Shown here piece after piece: positions 11,344-22,430 of a DNA stretch of 64,000 nt. The notes beneath the pieces were generated by a model that did not search any database, was not told where the DNA came from, and saw only the letters and a program-made list of their open reading frames with translations. The stretch is taken from NCBI GenBank assembly GCA_019925105.1, contig JAHGAU010000008.1, forward strand, positions 1,302,001 to 1,366,000, written 5' to 3'. The translations under genes and the position numbers were made by a program. Positions within the stretch are counted from its first letter, which is position 1, and each line of letters starts with the position of its first letter. Origin of the DNA: Niebla homalea. Lineage: Eukaryota; Ascomycota; Lecanoromycetes; Lecanorales; Ramalinaceae.

Positions 11344-11879
11344 CTATGAGCCTGACATATGGTCCTCTCTTTCGCATCCGGAATGTGGAGTTGTGCCTTC
11401 CTTGCGCTGGTCGGCATCATCGCCCTGTGACGAGCCTGGTGTGCCTGCGTCTGAATTGGCTCTTGCTGATGCCGCTTCCCCTTCGCTCTTCGAAACGACC
11501 TCCGGCGTTAACGTCTCCACACGGGAATCGAGATCTGCGGGCAACATCACTATAGGACGGGGGTAGTGCTGCTCTATCTGGGGGTTCATCAGAGGGATCA
11601 CCCTGTTAACGAGCTGTTAAGGCTTACAAGCTCAAGGAATGGGGGTGGCCATCCGGATTCTGCGCGTGACTTGAACACATGATACTTGCCGTGTCTGTTG
11701 AGGACGAGATATACATCAGCAGAGCATAATTGACTCAGCTCTCGGAGCTTCCGGAAGGAGCTTTGCCTTCTTTTACGGTACATCTCGTTAATCTGTCGCT
11801 TAGTCCTCATTTTGGCTATGACAAGGAATGTCGAGGACTGAGGAATCCCCACCAGATAATGTGGTTTACAGGCTGACAT
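11344..11879 (-). CDS. Small MADS-box-like (SRF-TF-like) protein, two exons
   Basis: Exons 11879-11628 and 11577-11344 join across a 50-nt intron (11578-11627; GTAAGC, TTAAC, CCCAG) in phase 0, giving 161 residues. Residues ~24-72 match the N-terminal half of a MADS box as seen in short fungal accessory proteins: MRTKRQ..YRKRRQSSFRKLRELSQLCSADVYLVL..HGKYHVF. The canonical pattern has KRxxTFxKRxxGLxKKAxELSxLCxAEVxLxI, and the resemblance includes the basic helix, LC and the two beta strands. WPPPFLELIEQHYPRPIVMLPADL follows across the splice, as in related proteins. The rest is Ser/Glu-rich and lacks a K-domain. DNA binding is plausible by family and is not shown by the sequence. Confidence 0.65.
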
Positions 11880-11946
11880 GCAAGACTTGTTTCAAGGAGT
11901 AATGCGTAAGCAGAAGTGAGTGTTGCTATTTCTATTTATGAGCTTC

Positions 11947-12627
11947 CTATTCATAGAACTTCTCCCTTTCGTGCTGCATCGCAAGCGTCTGCTTGAAGTC
12001 CTTCCTGGAGCGTGCCATTTGGTAACCGTAGGCATCGAGACTATCCCTGATTTGATCGAGACCTTTTGCCACCTTCGATCTTCCGATTCGAACTGCTACC
12101 AGTCCTTCGTCTGTCTGCTGACAGCCCTGCTTGATCTGCTCGTACGCGATCTTCACGTCCATCTGGCTCTTCCAGCAATGTTCTGCATACTCCTCAAGAT
12201 GTCGAATTTCGAGCAGGAGACGGCCGCGCTCTCGTTGCAGATCTTCAATTGAGATGTGTTGCCTTTTGTTGGCATTTAAATTCGCAGGGTGTCGCTCGAT
12301 GGCGGCCGTCGTACCTCCTGACTGCTTGACCATCCGCTCAACCTCATTGAAGCTTGGCAAGGTCTGGGAAGACCCCTGCCATGGGGTAGGTTGGTTTGTA
12401 TTTCCGATTGGGATACTGGGTGAAGCACAGAGTTCTACCGGTTCCCTGATATGTGTTGGTTCCTGGAATTGCAGCTTCCTGGGTCGAAGCGCACGCGGTC
12501 GCCGGCTTGCTGTGGGATCATGTTTGTGATCCGACAATGCAGGTCTGACTGGATCGTACTTTAAGGGCGGGACGTATGTTGCCGGCGGAAGGGTGTCCAT
12601 GGGGGCTTTAAGGGTGATGGCGCTCAT
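11947..12627 (-). CDS. Coiled-coil hypothetical protein
   Basis: The internal ATG at 12627 (MSAITLKAPMDTL) is preferred to the longer open frame because codons upstream of it look like promoter or intron sequence. The result is 226 residues. The N-terminal ~110 residues are proline-rich and disordered-looking. From ~130 on it is helical with heptads (DLQRERGRLLLEIRHLEEYAEH, then SLDAYGYQMARSRKDFKQTL), suggesting an oligomer. No catalytic motif is seen. It is divergent from the RING gene across 246 bp and lies 67 bp upstream of the MADS-like gene on the same strand. Confidence 0.55.
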   Translation of the reverse strand: MSAITLKAPMDTLPPATYVPPLKYDPVRPALSDHKHDPTASRRPRALRPRKLQFQEPTHIREPVELCASPSIPIGNTNQPTPWQGSSQTLPSFNEVERMVKQSGGTTAAIERHPANLNANKRQHISIEDLQRERGRLLLEIRHLEEYAEHCWKSQMDVKIAYEQIKQGCQQTDEGLVAVRIGRSKVAKGLDQIRDSLDAYGYQMARSRKDFKQTLAMQHEREKFYE

Positions 12628-12873
12628 CTGTCTTGTAATGAGGAGATAGAGAAAAAAGCCGTCAACGCGAGCTGCTTTCTTCTCAAAGGTTGGTGGGAAA
12701 GCTGCCTCTCTATCGGCCAGAAATATTACAACCCCTATATGACCCCCAGAAGTTGAGGGTTCTCTGCAAAAATAGAAATCAAAGGAATTGTTCAGCACTA
12801 ATAATAGATGTGGCCTATGAAAACATGTGACAGCCCAACTCCTGAAACGAGCAAACATACGGCGAGGGACAGT
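12628..12873. promoter_or_regulatory. Shared divergent promoter region
   Basis: The 246 bp between two divergent ATGs (12627 minus, 12874 plus) must hold both promoters. I see AT-rich stretches but no distinct named site. The call rests on gene arrangement alone. Confidence 0.4.
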
Positions 12874-13537
12874 ATGGATGAGCGCCGCGATGACTTCTTG
12901 TCCCACCTAGTCCAACGACCAAAGCCAACCTACCAGATACCTTCGCCTGCGCATCGCAGTCAAGGGCCTCCGTTGGGTGAGTGGTACCACCATACTCACA
13001 TATTATGTACTGACCATGCTCTCAGCGGACGCCACTTTGATTGATGGATACGGAGACCGCGCGACGCCGTTCAAGGCCTGCCACCAACGCTCAAACGAAT
13101 ATGGAGGACAGGGGTTGCGGCCTACGCTTATATGGAGTCATGTCACTCGCGTGCTTGACGATCCTGTCGACTGGCTCGAGAAGAATCCGAGGGTGCTTTC
13201 CGTTGACGAATTCCCGTCCAGTATGAGGACGCAGCGGCAACTGGACACTCTGAGGGCGGAGGAACTCCGGGCTCTTGTTAAAGTCCTCCATTACATTGGA
13301 TGCCAGAGTAGGGTTGCAAGAGGTATGAGCCCGCACAAGCTTAGAAGACCCGAGACTGGAGCTCCATCGGCAAGGGATCGCTTGATATGCCCGATATGCA
13401 CATGGCAGGATGTCAACCGGGTGATCGATTGTGGACACGCTTTCTGTGGCACATGCCTCCAAGGCTGGACGTGCATCAGTCGAGATTGTCCAATTTGTAA
13501 GCACAATTGGACTCACACGGTGGAGTTCTATATATAG
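12874..13537 (+). CDS. RING-finger protein, two exons
   Basis: Exons 12874-12976 and 13026-13537 join across a 49-nt intron (GTGAGT, TACTGACC branch, CTCAG) to give 204 residues starting MDERRDDF. The C-terminal ~50 residues form a C3HC4 RING: CPICTWQ, CGHAFCGTC, then CPICK, so all zinc ligands are present. RING proteins of this layout commonly act as E3 ubiquitin ligases; that is family knowledge and is not proven here. The middle contains WLEKNPRVLSVDEFPSS and a helical segment of unknown role. Without the intron the downstream frame would begin with a poor leader, which supports the spliced model. Confidence 0.7.
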
Positions 13538-13662
13538 CAGTCTCCATAGCATTTATAGCTGTATCTATTTTGGGAGACCTGGCTCATGGATGTGTTCAAA
13601 TGCAACATATATATGGCCTTGAAAACCCTCGTGGGAATCCATCGAGAGATAACTAGACAGCC

Positions 13663-14187
13663 ATGCTAGCCCGCAACCAAGTAGACTTTGACCACCTGAT
13701 TGAACTGCTGTCTCATAAAGAGCTTGAAAAGCTCTTCCAAGCAACCCTTCGTCACACCGACTGGTCGGCCGTCACAACCGAGATCCGTAACGAGCCAGCA
13801 TCACCCTTCCAGACAGGCCTCTATCGTCAGATAATCGAAGCCCTTTACCAGAAACAACTTCATGGCGGGAGTGGCTCAACCCAGGACCCGACGACGCCAG
13901 TCTCAGCGGCCAACTTCAGTAATGGCGTGGAGCGAGGCCATTGGAGGGCTTGTCGGGATAAGCAGGTCCCTGGGGAGGCGAAAGCAGCCCTCGAAGCCTC
14001 GGGAGAAGATATGGAGCTGGTGGATTATGAGAGCGATAATGAAGGCAGCGAGTATTATGCAGGGACAGAGAGTGACGACGACATTATCGACGACATCATC
14101 AGCGAGGGTGAAATCAGCGAAGACGAAATCCCCGAAGAAGGCTTCAGCGAGGAGATCAGCGAGGAAGAGTGCAGTGGACCCGAGTAG
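13663..14187 (+). CDS. Acidic hypothetical protein
   Basis: A single 174-codon frame. Residues ~1-70 are helical (FDHLIELLSHKELEKLFQATL). The C-terminal ~65 residues are extremely acidic (DYESDNEGSEYY, DDDIIDDIISEGEISEDEI), a pattern common in chromatin- or histone-binding tails. The family is not recognised. It is convergent with the thaumatin-like gene, 112 bp between stops. Confidence 0.5.
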   Translation: MLARNQVDFDHLIELLSHKELEKLFQATLRHTDWSAVTTEIRNEPASPFQTGLYRQIIEALYQKQLHGGSGSTQDPTTPVSAANFSNGVERGHWRACRDKQVPGEAKAALEASGEDMELVDYESDNEGSEYYAGTESDDDIIDDIISEGEISEDEIPEEGFSEEISEEECSGPE

Positions 14188-14299
14188 ATAAGAGTGAAGT
14201 AGTGTGTGCCTGAGGATGCCTCAGTGTGTATAGTAAAAAAAGCCTTGGACACGTAGATGCATTATGATCCACGGCTCGCTATGGTGTTTTGACCTCCCT

Positions 14300-15043
14300 T
14301 CACCACGGCACCCCTGCTCGTCTCATGAAGCTTAAGGAAAATTGACGCGCCGGTGCCTTGCACGCCGTTCCAATACAGCACTTTACCTCCTGGCTTTGCT
14401 CGGTCCCCACATTAGCTTCGTCGTCCCCGGGGAATGTGTACGCTGCCCCTGCACACACGGCGAAAAACTTGGCAGCCGGGCCTTTTGGTGTGCTCCTGGC
14501 TGGGTTTATACACAGGGGCCCGTCGACGACATCCTCACACGCGATTCCTGGCTGGTTGAAGAGGTCGATATTGCAGCCAGTGATAGTTGTGTCCCCCACA
14601 CCGCAGGTGACAGGTACGGTGAAGCCGTCCACGTAACTCACGTCGATGTACGGCTGGTCTAAGAAGCTGCCTTCAATCTTACTTCCATTCGCGTTCAGGT
14701 TCGGCCCCACGACAATGTTACCTGCCCACCCTTTGGGGAAGAGGAAGCTTGTCGGTGAGGCAATATCGAGTTCCGTCGGGGTCGGATCATTGATTGGGGT
14801 CGGCGCACCCACATTGGACCTAAAGGTGAGCGAGACCGGCTTACTGTACTCGTTGGTGATGGAGATGGTCAGAAGGTCACCGGTGGAGGAAGGAGCATAT
14901 ACCGTTGACACGGTATTCTTCCATGTCGCCGTTCCGCGCACTTGGGTCACAGTAACAGTGGAGGCTGGAGGAGGACAGGGAGAGGGCGAGCTTGCCAGCA
15001 AGGCCGCCACGGTAGAGGCACTGAATGACTTGCGAAGACTCAT
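14300..15043 (-). CDS. Secreted thaumatin-like (osmotin family) protein
   Basis: From the ATG at 15043 (MSLRKSFSASTVAALLASS) the frame gives 247 residues with a plausible but weak signal peptide. The body matches fungal thaumatin-like proteins: YAPSSTGDLL, GWAGNIVVGP, a KIEGSF/IDVSYVDGF block, the Cys-flanked VTCGV..GCNIDLF, and a Cys-rich C-terminus (CCIGTACKAP). The family is extracellular and some members act on beta-glucans; activity here is unproven. The open frame extends upstream to an ATG at 15106, but that would put non-hydrophobic residues before the signal peptide. Confidence 0.78.
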   Translation of the reverse strand: MSLRKSFSASTVAALLASSPSPCPPPASTVTVTQVRGTATWKNTVSTVYAPSSTGDLLTISITNEYSKPVSLTFRSNVGAPTPINDPTPTELDIASPTSFLFPKGWAGNIVVGPNLNANGSKIEGSFLDQPYIDVSYVDGFTVPVTCGVGDTTITGCNIDLFNQPGIACEDVVDGPLCINPARSTPKGPAAKFFAVCAGAAYTFPGDDEANVGTEQSQEVKCCIGTACKAPARQFSLSFMRRAGVPW

Positions 15044-15239
15044 GATTCGCAAGCTGCGAGAGAACGCATGTAAGGACGACGAGCTCCTAAATATTCGTAC
15101 ATTCATCTACCAGGTATCCTCTAGCCAGCCCAGCACCCGCATTCCACCACGCAGCTGGTTCTCGTGGAGGAGCCAGCAGCCCGATTGTGGATATGCACTG
15201 TTTCCCGAGTGCCACAGGTTCCGGTGGTATATGTCCATG

Positions 15240-16488
15240 TCAGACGGCACCGCCAAACAACCCTTCACATGGGATAAATTGTTCGCTAAAAGATGATTCC
15301 TGAGCCAAACGACTATAGAAATCCCCTAGGCGCTGCTCCCAAAGATCCAAGATCTTGCGATGGTCGTAACCGAGTTTCTCACAAATAGTTTCCAAGCTGT
15401 GATGGATCCTTCAGCTTTCGATTGGCTTTCTTCAGGACTGTAGACTAACCTGAGCAGTGGACACAATTTATAAATGATACATGGGATCGAAGTGAGAACT
15501 TCTGGAGGTATGTCTTTGCCGCGGACCTCCTCCTTGAGACGATCAACGATCTGATTGCGGTATTCACCGGCCATCTCGCCAAATCGAACACATTGAGCAT
15601 TTGAAGTACCCTCTGATTCTTGTCAGCCAGATCTACATTTGGTCAAGGTAACATACGGAGCCAAATAAGGTCTGTTGCAGCGTTACCCAATGGAGTCTCC
15701 ATTAAATCGCGGATTAACGCGTTAACGAATTTGGCAGCGGTGATCTGTCGGTTTCGCTTCTTCGTCTGGTCGGAAGAGGCCACTTCACCGTTGGCGATGC
15801 AAATGGAGGTACCAATGATTTCGGTGAAGCGGTGCAGTAATAGGTGATGCGACGAGGACTGTCCTAGCGACTCGGAAAAAGCGAGATACCCCTCTCCCGT
15901 TATTGAGGCTTCAGGAGTAGAGTGCTCGTCGATCTTTACTTTCAACAGCGTCCGGAGTGCACCCTCCCTCCTCTCAGGTTGTTCTAGGAGTCCGCTCGTT
16001 TTTGCAAGCGCGTCTGTTGGCATACAGTCAACTTCCCCCAACAGATGAGCTTTTACGGTCGTCGCGAGGCTTTCCTGATACTGCATGATCTCTCTATTGG
16101 GCCGTGGCAGTGGGGGTTGGGTGCGCCCCGATCGTGACCGAGACGACATGGGGTCTCGATGGTTAGGGGGTGTACGCCTAGGGCGCGGTTCTCTGAGCCT
16201 GGATGATTGACGGGGCCCTCGGGAGGAACTCTGACCGCTCCCCGAGTTTGATCGGTCCTCTCCACTGGGAGGTGTTGGGTGTCGTGAGCCTTCGCGGGAG
16301 GTATGTTCCGTCTCTACGGATGGCTGCAAATGCGATAAATGGCACGCACAAGCAGCTTCCAAATGCTGGAGACAACCACCATGGTCTGAACAGGGAACTC
16401 TGATTCGATTTGAGAGGTATGCCGTATAATCTCTGTCTGATCCATCGAAGTCATATTTGCGGGCGCTATACGCCTCATTATTCACCAT
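15240..16488 (-). CDS. Hypothetical orphan protein, three exons
   Basis: Exons 16488-15657, 15612-15450 and 15396-15240 join across 44- and 53-nt introns (GTATGT..TCAG; GTTAGT..CACAG), giving about 383 residues. The first ~170 residues are Ser/Arg/Pro-rich and probably disordered, with a CACHLSH cysteine/histidine patch. The C-terminal half is helical and ends with LETICEKLGYDHRKILDLWE and FIPCEGLFGGAV. The last exon has no ATG of its own, yet reads smoothly only in the spliced frame, which supports the model. No family is recognised. Confidence 0.6.
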
Positions 16489-18901
16489 GGCCGCTTGAGG
16501 GCATTTGGAGGGTTTGGCAGACGCATCATAGTGTTATGTGTATTGTAAGGTGGTGACCAGTTACATAAATAGAGTCCTATTTTTGGTCGAGCCTTTATTT
16601 CTGCCACACGCCAGAATTAGCATTCGGTCTTCCATCATGATGGAAATCACTAGAGGTTTTCAAATCAGAAGAGCTTCAAACTTAGACTATACCAGTGCAT
16701 GTAACGCACTCCTTGGTCTCCTACCAACGGGTGTAAAGAAGTTCCTATGATCATTCTGAGACATCTCTGTTGTAGGTATCGCGATGCATACGGTTTTAAG
16801 ATCGACTAGACCTGGGCGCCTATCACGTTTCCTGCTGGACGCCGGAGTGTTACGCGCTGAGGCTTGGATGACTCCCTCCGTACGCGGCTCGTTAAACTGA
16901 AAACTGCAAACGTGGGCAGACTTTGAATTTGAGAGAAAGCTTCGCTACACAACGAGCGTAATGATGATGTTTTTCATTCCCGTCCGAAGTTTACCCGCCA
17001 ATCCTATCAAGCCTCTCCATCACCAAGACGCAAGATCATATGGGACGGCGATGTCCAGTGTTTCCTCGTGTTTTGATCACGATCAGGATGAACTCCTGGA
17101 AGGGATAACCATATTCCCCGAATCTGATTTGGGCACGGCCAGCTGATACATCGAGCTGGAAAACAACCGAGGAGCTCTGAGAAGGTTAGCAAGGATCAAG
17201 ATGCTGGTGTGGATAAAAACACTCTTTCTACTGGAGAACGTTATTCTCCATCCCTGGAAGCACAGTTTTGAGAGTCGATCCATTATCTGCTGTTGGTGTC
17301 CTAGACGCCATACTGGCTGTTCATATATGGTTCTTTTCAACGGATGCACTCCATGTTCGCGGCAGCGACTTCTGCAGGGTGCTAGTGCACGACTAGGGAG
17401 ACAACGCCACCATGAGTGCCATGCGGAGTGTCGAAATCGTGCAAACTGGACTGATCGGATACCGGAGCATCCATCAGCTCTACAATCATGCAGGTGTACC
17501 GAATGAATATGCCCCCATTTTCGGATGAATCCTTACAGCAATATATAGTGCGAGCCACTATAAAGAAGCGCTCGATCGACATCAGAGCATCCTTGCTCCA
17601 CCCCAATGGATGCAAAGGAGTTGTAGTCTCAACGAGACCCTATCCTACTATCTACTGACCTTGTACATCCTGACCCAGGCTATACTCAGGCACCTTGATC
17701 AGTCACATCATCAACTGGCGTACCCTGCTGGTCTGCGAAACTCGATCAGCGAAGGCCTCCTTAATTCGATCAACGGACCTTTCTTGTGCTTATCATAATT
17801 TCGCTTCAGTGCGAGGTGAACCAGCCACGCCCCCATACCTTCCACTTGTAAGTTATCGATGATTGTTTGACGAGTCTCATCATCCTCGGGATCTTTATGA
17901 TTGGTGAAATACTGCTTGATCCCTCTCACGGCTGGGACAGCATTGTCCAATTGGCCGGGACTTATAGGACCATATAGCCCAATGCAGGTTTCTTGCGCTT
18001 TGGCCTACACCTGTTCGTTACTCCTCAACTTAACTTGTCGAATTGAAGCGCACCATCAAAAGCCTCCATGGACCGTTATACTCAGAGCCCATACCCAGCT
18101 TGGAACGAACGGAGCGAACATTCTCCTTGATGTGGATAACTACCATTTTCGATACTTAGCTGTACGGTCCTCAGCATGGAGATGATAGCTCCATCAGGAG
18201 CCCAACGCTGTCGGAAAGAGAAGTGGGGGTTGGAGGTGCCAGCACAGGTATCGGGAAGCTACTTTAGCGTTGTTTCCGCGCCAGTTTGACATGGGGCGCG
18301 ATGGGACACAGGTGGGTGGATTAAGGGCATTTTCGAACGATGTGGGGCAATCTGAGGCAGGTATTAATTTGGGGCAAAGCGGCACAAGTGGTAAAGATCG
18401 GCGCGAACATAGATATTTCGGGGGCCTTGCGACGTTTTCCCCAGAGCCTAGTGCATGCAGTCCAAGGATCGACACCCCTGTGAGTCCTCACAAACCTGGA
18501 CACATAACAAGTAAGTGCAGTTCAGAGCAAAGGCATTAGCAAAGCTATGCTCTCATCTGACAAATACCTGATTTCCATTATTGCGTTCCCCACTCTACCT
18601 GAGAGGTGTCTATACTGCAAGGAATGCTCTGTGTATTATTGCTGCCTGTTACCAGAGCACGTCGTCCGATCGCTTGAATATGAATATAAATGTATCTTGA
18701 GGGTGCACCTTCCTATGTTGATCCCAGTTACTAACGTCTGCTGATTCACGGCTATAGATCCGCAAATCGACTGACTGTTTTTCTGGCGTATCTCAGATCG
18801 GGCGTCGATTATATCCAGATTTTCCACTCATGTCACAGTCAGCTTGAGGGCTACTAAGCTTAGCCGTTATAGTGCCCTAAAGCACGCTGAATGTAGTTGG
18901 C
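16489..18901. other. About 2.4 kb without a convincing gene
   Basis: Only short frames occur. Two could be relics: a 51-codon plus-strand frame at 17503-17658 (SLQQYIVRATIKKRSID) and a minus-strand frame at 17711-18000 (QETCIGLYGPISPGQ, GAWLVHLALKRNYDK) with an upstream ATG near 18078 that I could not splice in frame. The latter ends with a small duplication (LIELRRP/LIEFRRP). Nothing else is supported. Confidence 0.4.
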
Positions 18902-20227
18902 ATGTACCCTCCTCTCCTCCAATTGCCGAGATTGTTCAGACGAGAATGGGTTGGAAAGGAGATTATACTTATATCTTATACCTACCTTACTTTACACCTA
19001 TTTTCCTTATCTCTGAAGAAGTTTTTGATCGCCTTAAACATTGGGATGGGGAGCTCCCTTCAGCCTCTAGAGTGGATTGGCTATAACCAAGGACGGTTTG
19101 TGGATAGCCATGCAGCTGGCTTACGTATCATACAGGAATGGAAAGCTTACCCGGGCAGATTTGAACGACTTGCGGAGGAGAGTGGAACTATCATTGTATA
19201 CACCAGGAAGCCATTGACGACACGCCTCGAGTATGAGCTCTATGACCACATTGATAAGACGAGTTTCTACGCCGGCTATGAACATGATCTCTGCTGGAAC
19301 GAAGTCTGTGTGCAGGAAGACTGTGGATTGTTCGTTCGATCCTTCTTCAAGCCTCAAGAGATCGCGAACGGGTATCTACGCGGTGTCGTTCCAGAAGGCC
19401 CATCAGACATCGGGTCCCTCCATCCACGCTGGAGGTATCTTCTCCACGACAATGGGCACAGGCAATGGAGAAACAAACTTTGTGATAAAGTTACCACTTT
19501 TGGCCGCAAGCATATCAATCGGCAGAGGTAGGGTGATTCCAGTGTGTGTGTAATGGAAAACTGATATGTGAATAGCGGCACAGAGTTAATGCAGCAGCAG
19601 ATGGACACAGCTCTTGTCATGTTACTGGCCACATCATGGATAACCGGGAATACCACAAGATACAACCCGGAATATAAAACATTGCTAAAGGAGATGGGAT
19701 TTGGTGATTGCCAGCGCAGTGTGCTTGGCTGTCTTTGGACTACCAACGAAGAAGGGCAGATGCTACTTTGTCTATTCGCAGTTCTGGCAATCTACGATAT
19801 CGAGAAGCCAACCCATAAGAAGCTCGCCAGGCCAGGGATCTCCATTTCCATGTTCCTTATATCCGGTCAGATCGAAGTTTCAGACTATGTACCACAACAA
19901 ATTCTGAGATCGTTCTTGAGAACCTGGAGCGTTCGACCCTGCCGGCCGGATCAGCGATGGTTTGGCACCTTTGTACAACGATCTACGCCGCTTGATACGC
20001 CATACGACTGTGATGCAGCGAATAGTTACTGGACCTCTCGATTACACTACTTCGAGACTCATGAAGATGCTACGCGACAATTGGCTACAAGGAGGATGAA
20101 TACGCCAGCAAGTTATACTTTGCATTTCGGCAAGAACAGACTCTCGAATCGTGCTATTGCATTTGGTCATATGAGAGAACAGCAAGCATACACGCGATGG
20201 TATATGCTATCGCGCGACGGAGTTTGA
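18902..20227 (+). CDS. Hypothetical protein, two exons
   Basis: Exons 18902-19527 and 19576-20227 join through a 48-nt intron (19528-19575; GTAGGG, CTGAT branch-like, AATAG), keeping one frame. The first frame otherwise ends at 19531, and the second has no ATG at its head. The ATG may be 18902 or 19046 (MGSSLQPLEW); the region between them is hydrophobic and could be an intron or leader. The product is about 380-430 residues with aromatic-rich motifs (FFKPQEIANGYLRG, HPRWRYLLHDNGHRQW, DQRWFGTFVQRS) and a helical centre (MLLCLFAVLAIYDIE). I do not recognise the family. The density of Trp, Arg and His suggests a folded enzyme-like or receptor-like protein, but no catalytic pattern is clear. Confidence 0.5.
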
Positions 20228-20479
20228 AATAGAATCGCTGGTTTCCAGGCGCAATTATACCTGTTTGCAATTTTCGCTTAGCATTGGATGAAGATCTGAA
20301 TCGAAATGCTCGTATATCCAATTGCCTGCACTCGCTTCGTTTGAATTGTCTGAATTTACCCTTTCTCCCACTCTAACCTACGAGTGGTGCGTCGGATAAG
20401 CCTTGCGCAGACCCAACCTAATGCTTCAATCGTGACCAACAGGCTCGGACTGCTATCATTCGTCGCTACCTATAACACG

Positions 20480-22072
20480 CTAGCTCCTTGGCTTCTTCGA
20501 CGCTCGCTGGACGGACTGTGTGAAGGAAGTGGTCGGTGTGATTTCTTGAAGGCTTCCCTGGCTGTCATCCTCGCCAAGTGTGTCTTCGACATTTGTTTGC
20601 TGTGAAGGAGAACTGTCAAGGTTGATGTCGGTGGGCAAGCCATCGATACCCGAACAAATCCTTTTATACTGGAGGGGCATCCATTCATCGTAGACGTTCT
20701 TGGTGAACTTGTAGGCTGTCCACTTCTCCTCGCCATCAGTGAAATCGAATTTACGAATAGGTTGACGATAGAACGTAGTCTTTTCCTCCTCGATTACAGG
20801 GTAATGGCCGTAGATTCTCACGGAGGTATGATCGTGCGAGATAGAGAAGGCAAGAATCTCCCGGTTGAGCTCTTCCTCGCGACCTACTGCTCTGTAAAGT
20901 TGCACGACTCCTTTCACGGCAACCGTCATACTATGAGCATTTTGCCGGTCGGCAACCTCGAGAGCCGCAGCGCCGCACTTGACTTCGCAGGTAAGAAAGG
21001 GAAAGTACATGCGCGTCGTAGCCATGAAATAGGTTTGGACCTTTGCGCCAAGTTCGCCAATGAACGGTTCAAGCTTCTCGAGCTGGCCTTCAGTAAACGC
21101 AGAACGCCCGAACCCCACCGAGTAATCGGGCTGTGGGCGAGTACCATGGATAGGGAGCGCGCTATTCCAGCCTTCGTTGACGCTTTCATATAGAATTTTG
21201 AGATGCGTAGCACCGTATCTTGCGAGCGTCTGGGCGGAAGGGACAATCAGCAAGCCGATATCCCGAATGACCATCGCTTCGTTTCTGGTCCGAAGATTGT
21301 GTTGGGTCTCTTCGAAAAGGTCGTCGCGGAACAAGGTATCTTGAGGGACAGCTTGCTCCGGTCGGAGCAAGCTGTGGCATAGGGTTTTGCTGCCACTTGT
21401 AATATCCAAGTGGGATTTGCGCATGTAGCTACCCTGTTTCTCCAACGCGTCTTCATATTCCGGGTCCTTATATTGGGCGCTTTTGGCTTCCCGAGGGAGT
21501 TGATCGCTGGCTGTCTGAAGGCTGCATTGCGAACTCTTGCGGCGAAGGGAAGATGAGGACCTTTTCCTCGCAAACAGATGACGCAAATGGTGAAAGCCGT
21601 GCATTTGCCTGCCCCTTTCGAGATCTTTGTCTTGTTCGAAGTACTTCTCAGGCCACCTCCTAGTCCGAACCCAATGCTCGAGCGGGTTAAGGTTGTATAC
21701 CTTAGGACTCTTGATTTCTTCCGTACGTTCCTCTTCAGCTTGCCAGCTCGAGGGTTCGTTTCGCGCACGCTTCGAAGCAGGCTGGATGGAAGGGGAAGAG
21801 CTTCCAGCTTCCTGTCTCTCTTGCTCTCGCTTTCGTTTTCGAGGTACTTTACTGCTGTCGTTGGTGGTATTTGGTGAACGGAAAGGCGGTGCCCACCCCT
21901 CCTTATTACGAATGATGGATGTGGACTGCTTGTGGGACTGCCGTGGACTTTTGCGCGGAGCTTGTTGTTTCTTGATGCCTTGAGGGTACTTCCCTAAAAA
22001 ATTATGAGCTTAAATATAAAGTGCAAACTTCGAAGACCAACCCGCACTTTGTGACTTCGTGATCAATGTCAT
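20480..22072 (-). CDS. DUF7924-type protein with PD-(D/E)xK-like signature
   Basis: The conserved frame runs from 20480 to an upstream stop at 22010-22012. The first in-frame ATG (21604) lies well inside conserved sequence: the 135 codons before it are open and include KEGWAPPFRSPNTTNDSS and PLEHWVRTRRWPEKYFEQD. I propose a short first exon 22072-22042 (MTLITKSQSAG) and an intron 21994-22041 (GTTGGT..TTTTTTAG), giving about 514 residues. The body follows the pattern I know as DUF7924: YEDALEKQGSYM, EAMVIRDIGLLIVPSAQTLA, YESVNEGWNSA. Counted from the 21604 ATG, Pro159-Asp160 and Glu207-Val208-Lys209 with Gln221 resemble a PD-(D/E)xK nuclease core; this is my inference. The tail is Ser/Thr-rich, ending in basic KKPRS. 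Confidence 0.75.
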
Positions 22073-22252
22073 TGCTATTGCTACGTCGAGTTGGCAAACC
22101 TTTATGTAGCCGCTGGCAGTTACAAAAATACTTGCAGTGTAGATTGATAGCTCAGAAGTACGGCGCCAAAAGTCTTGGCAGGATGCACCCGAGTTTATAC
22201 AGTAGGTACAGCGCCGAACTAATTTCTAGCGTCTCTAGAAATTTGCTCAAAC

Positions 22253-22430
22253 CTCCACAAAATGGCCCCAACGGTCGCCCTCCAGCTTCTGAGCGAACCA
22301 AGTCGAGAATCTGAAGCTCATCTCCTCGAGATCTGCCAACTTTCCGCGCCAAAATTCTTTGATGAGGGATCGGTGGTACCCGGATTCAATCATGGCAGTC
22401 GCTTGTCCATTTTCAATCCGTTTCAAGTTG
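22253..22430 (-). pseudogene. Possible gene remnant
   Basis: The minus strand reads a short protein-like stretch containing ESGYHRSLIKEFWRG and FRFSTWFAQKLEGDRW, bounded by stops and lacking a plausible continuation upstream. It looks like a single leftover exon. The overlapping plus-strand frame (22262-22444) is the weaker alternative. No family assigned. Confidence 0.25.
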
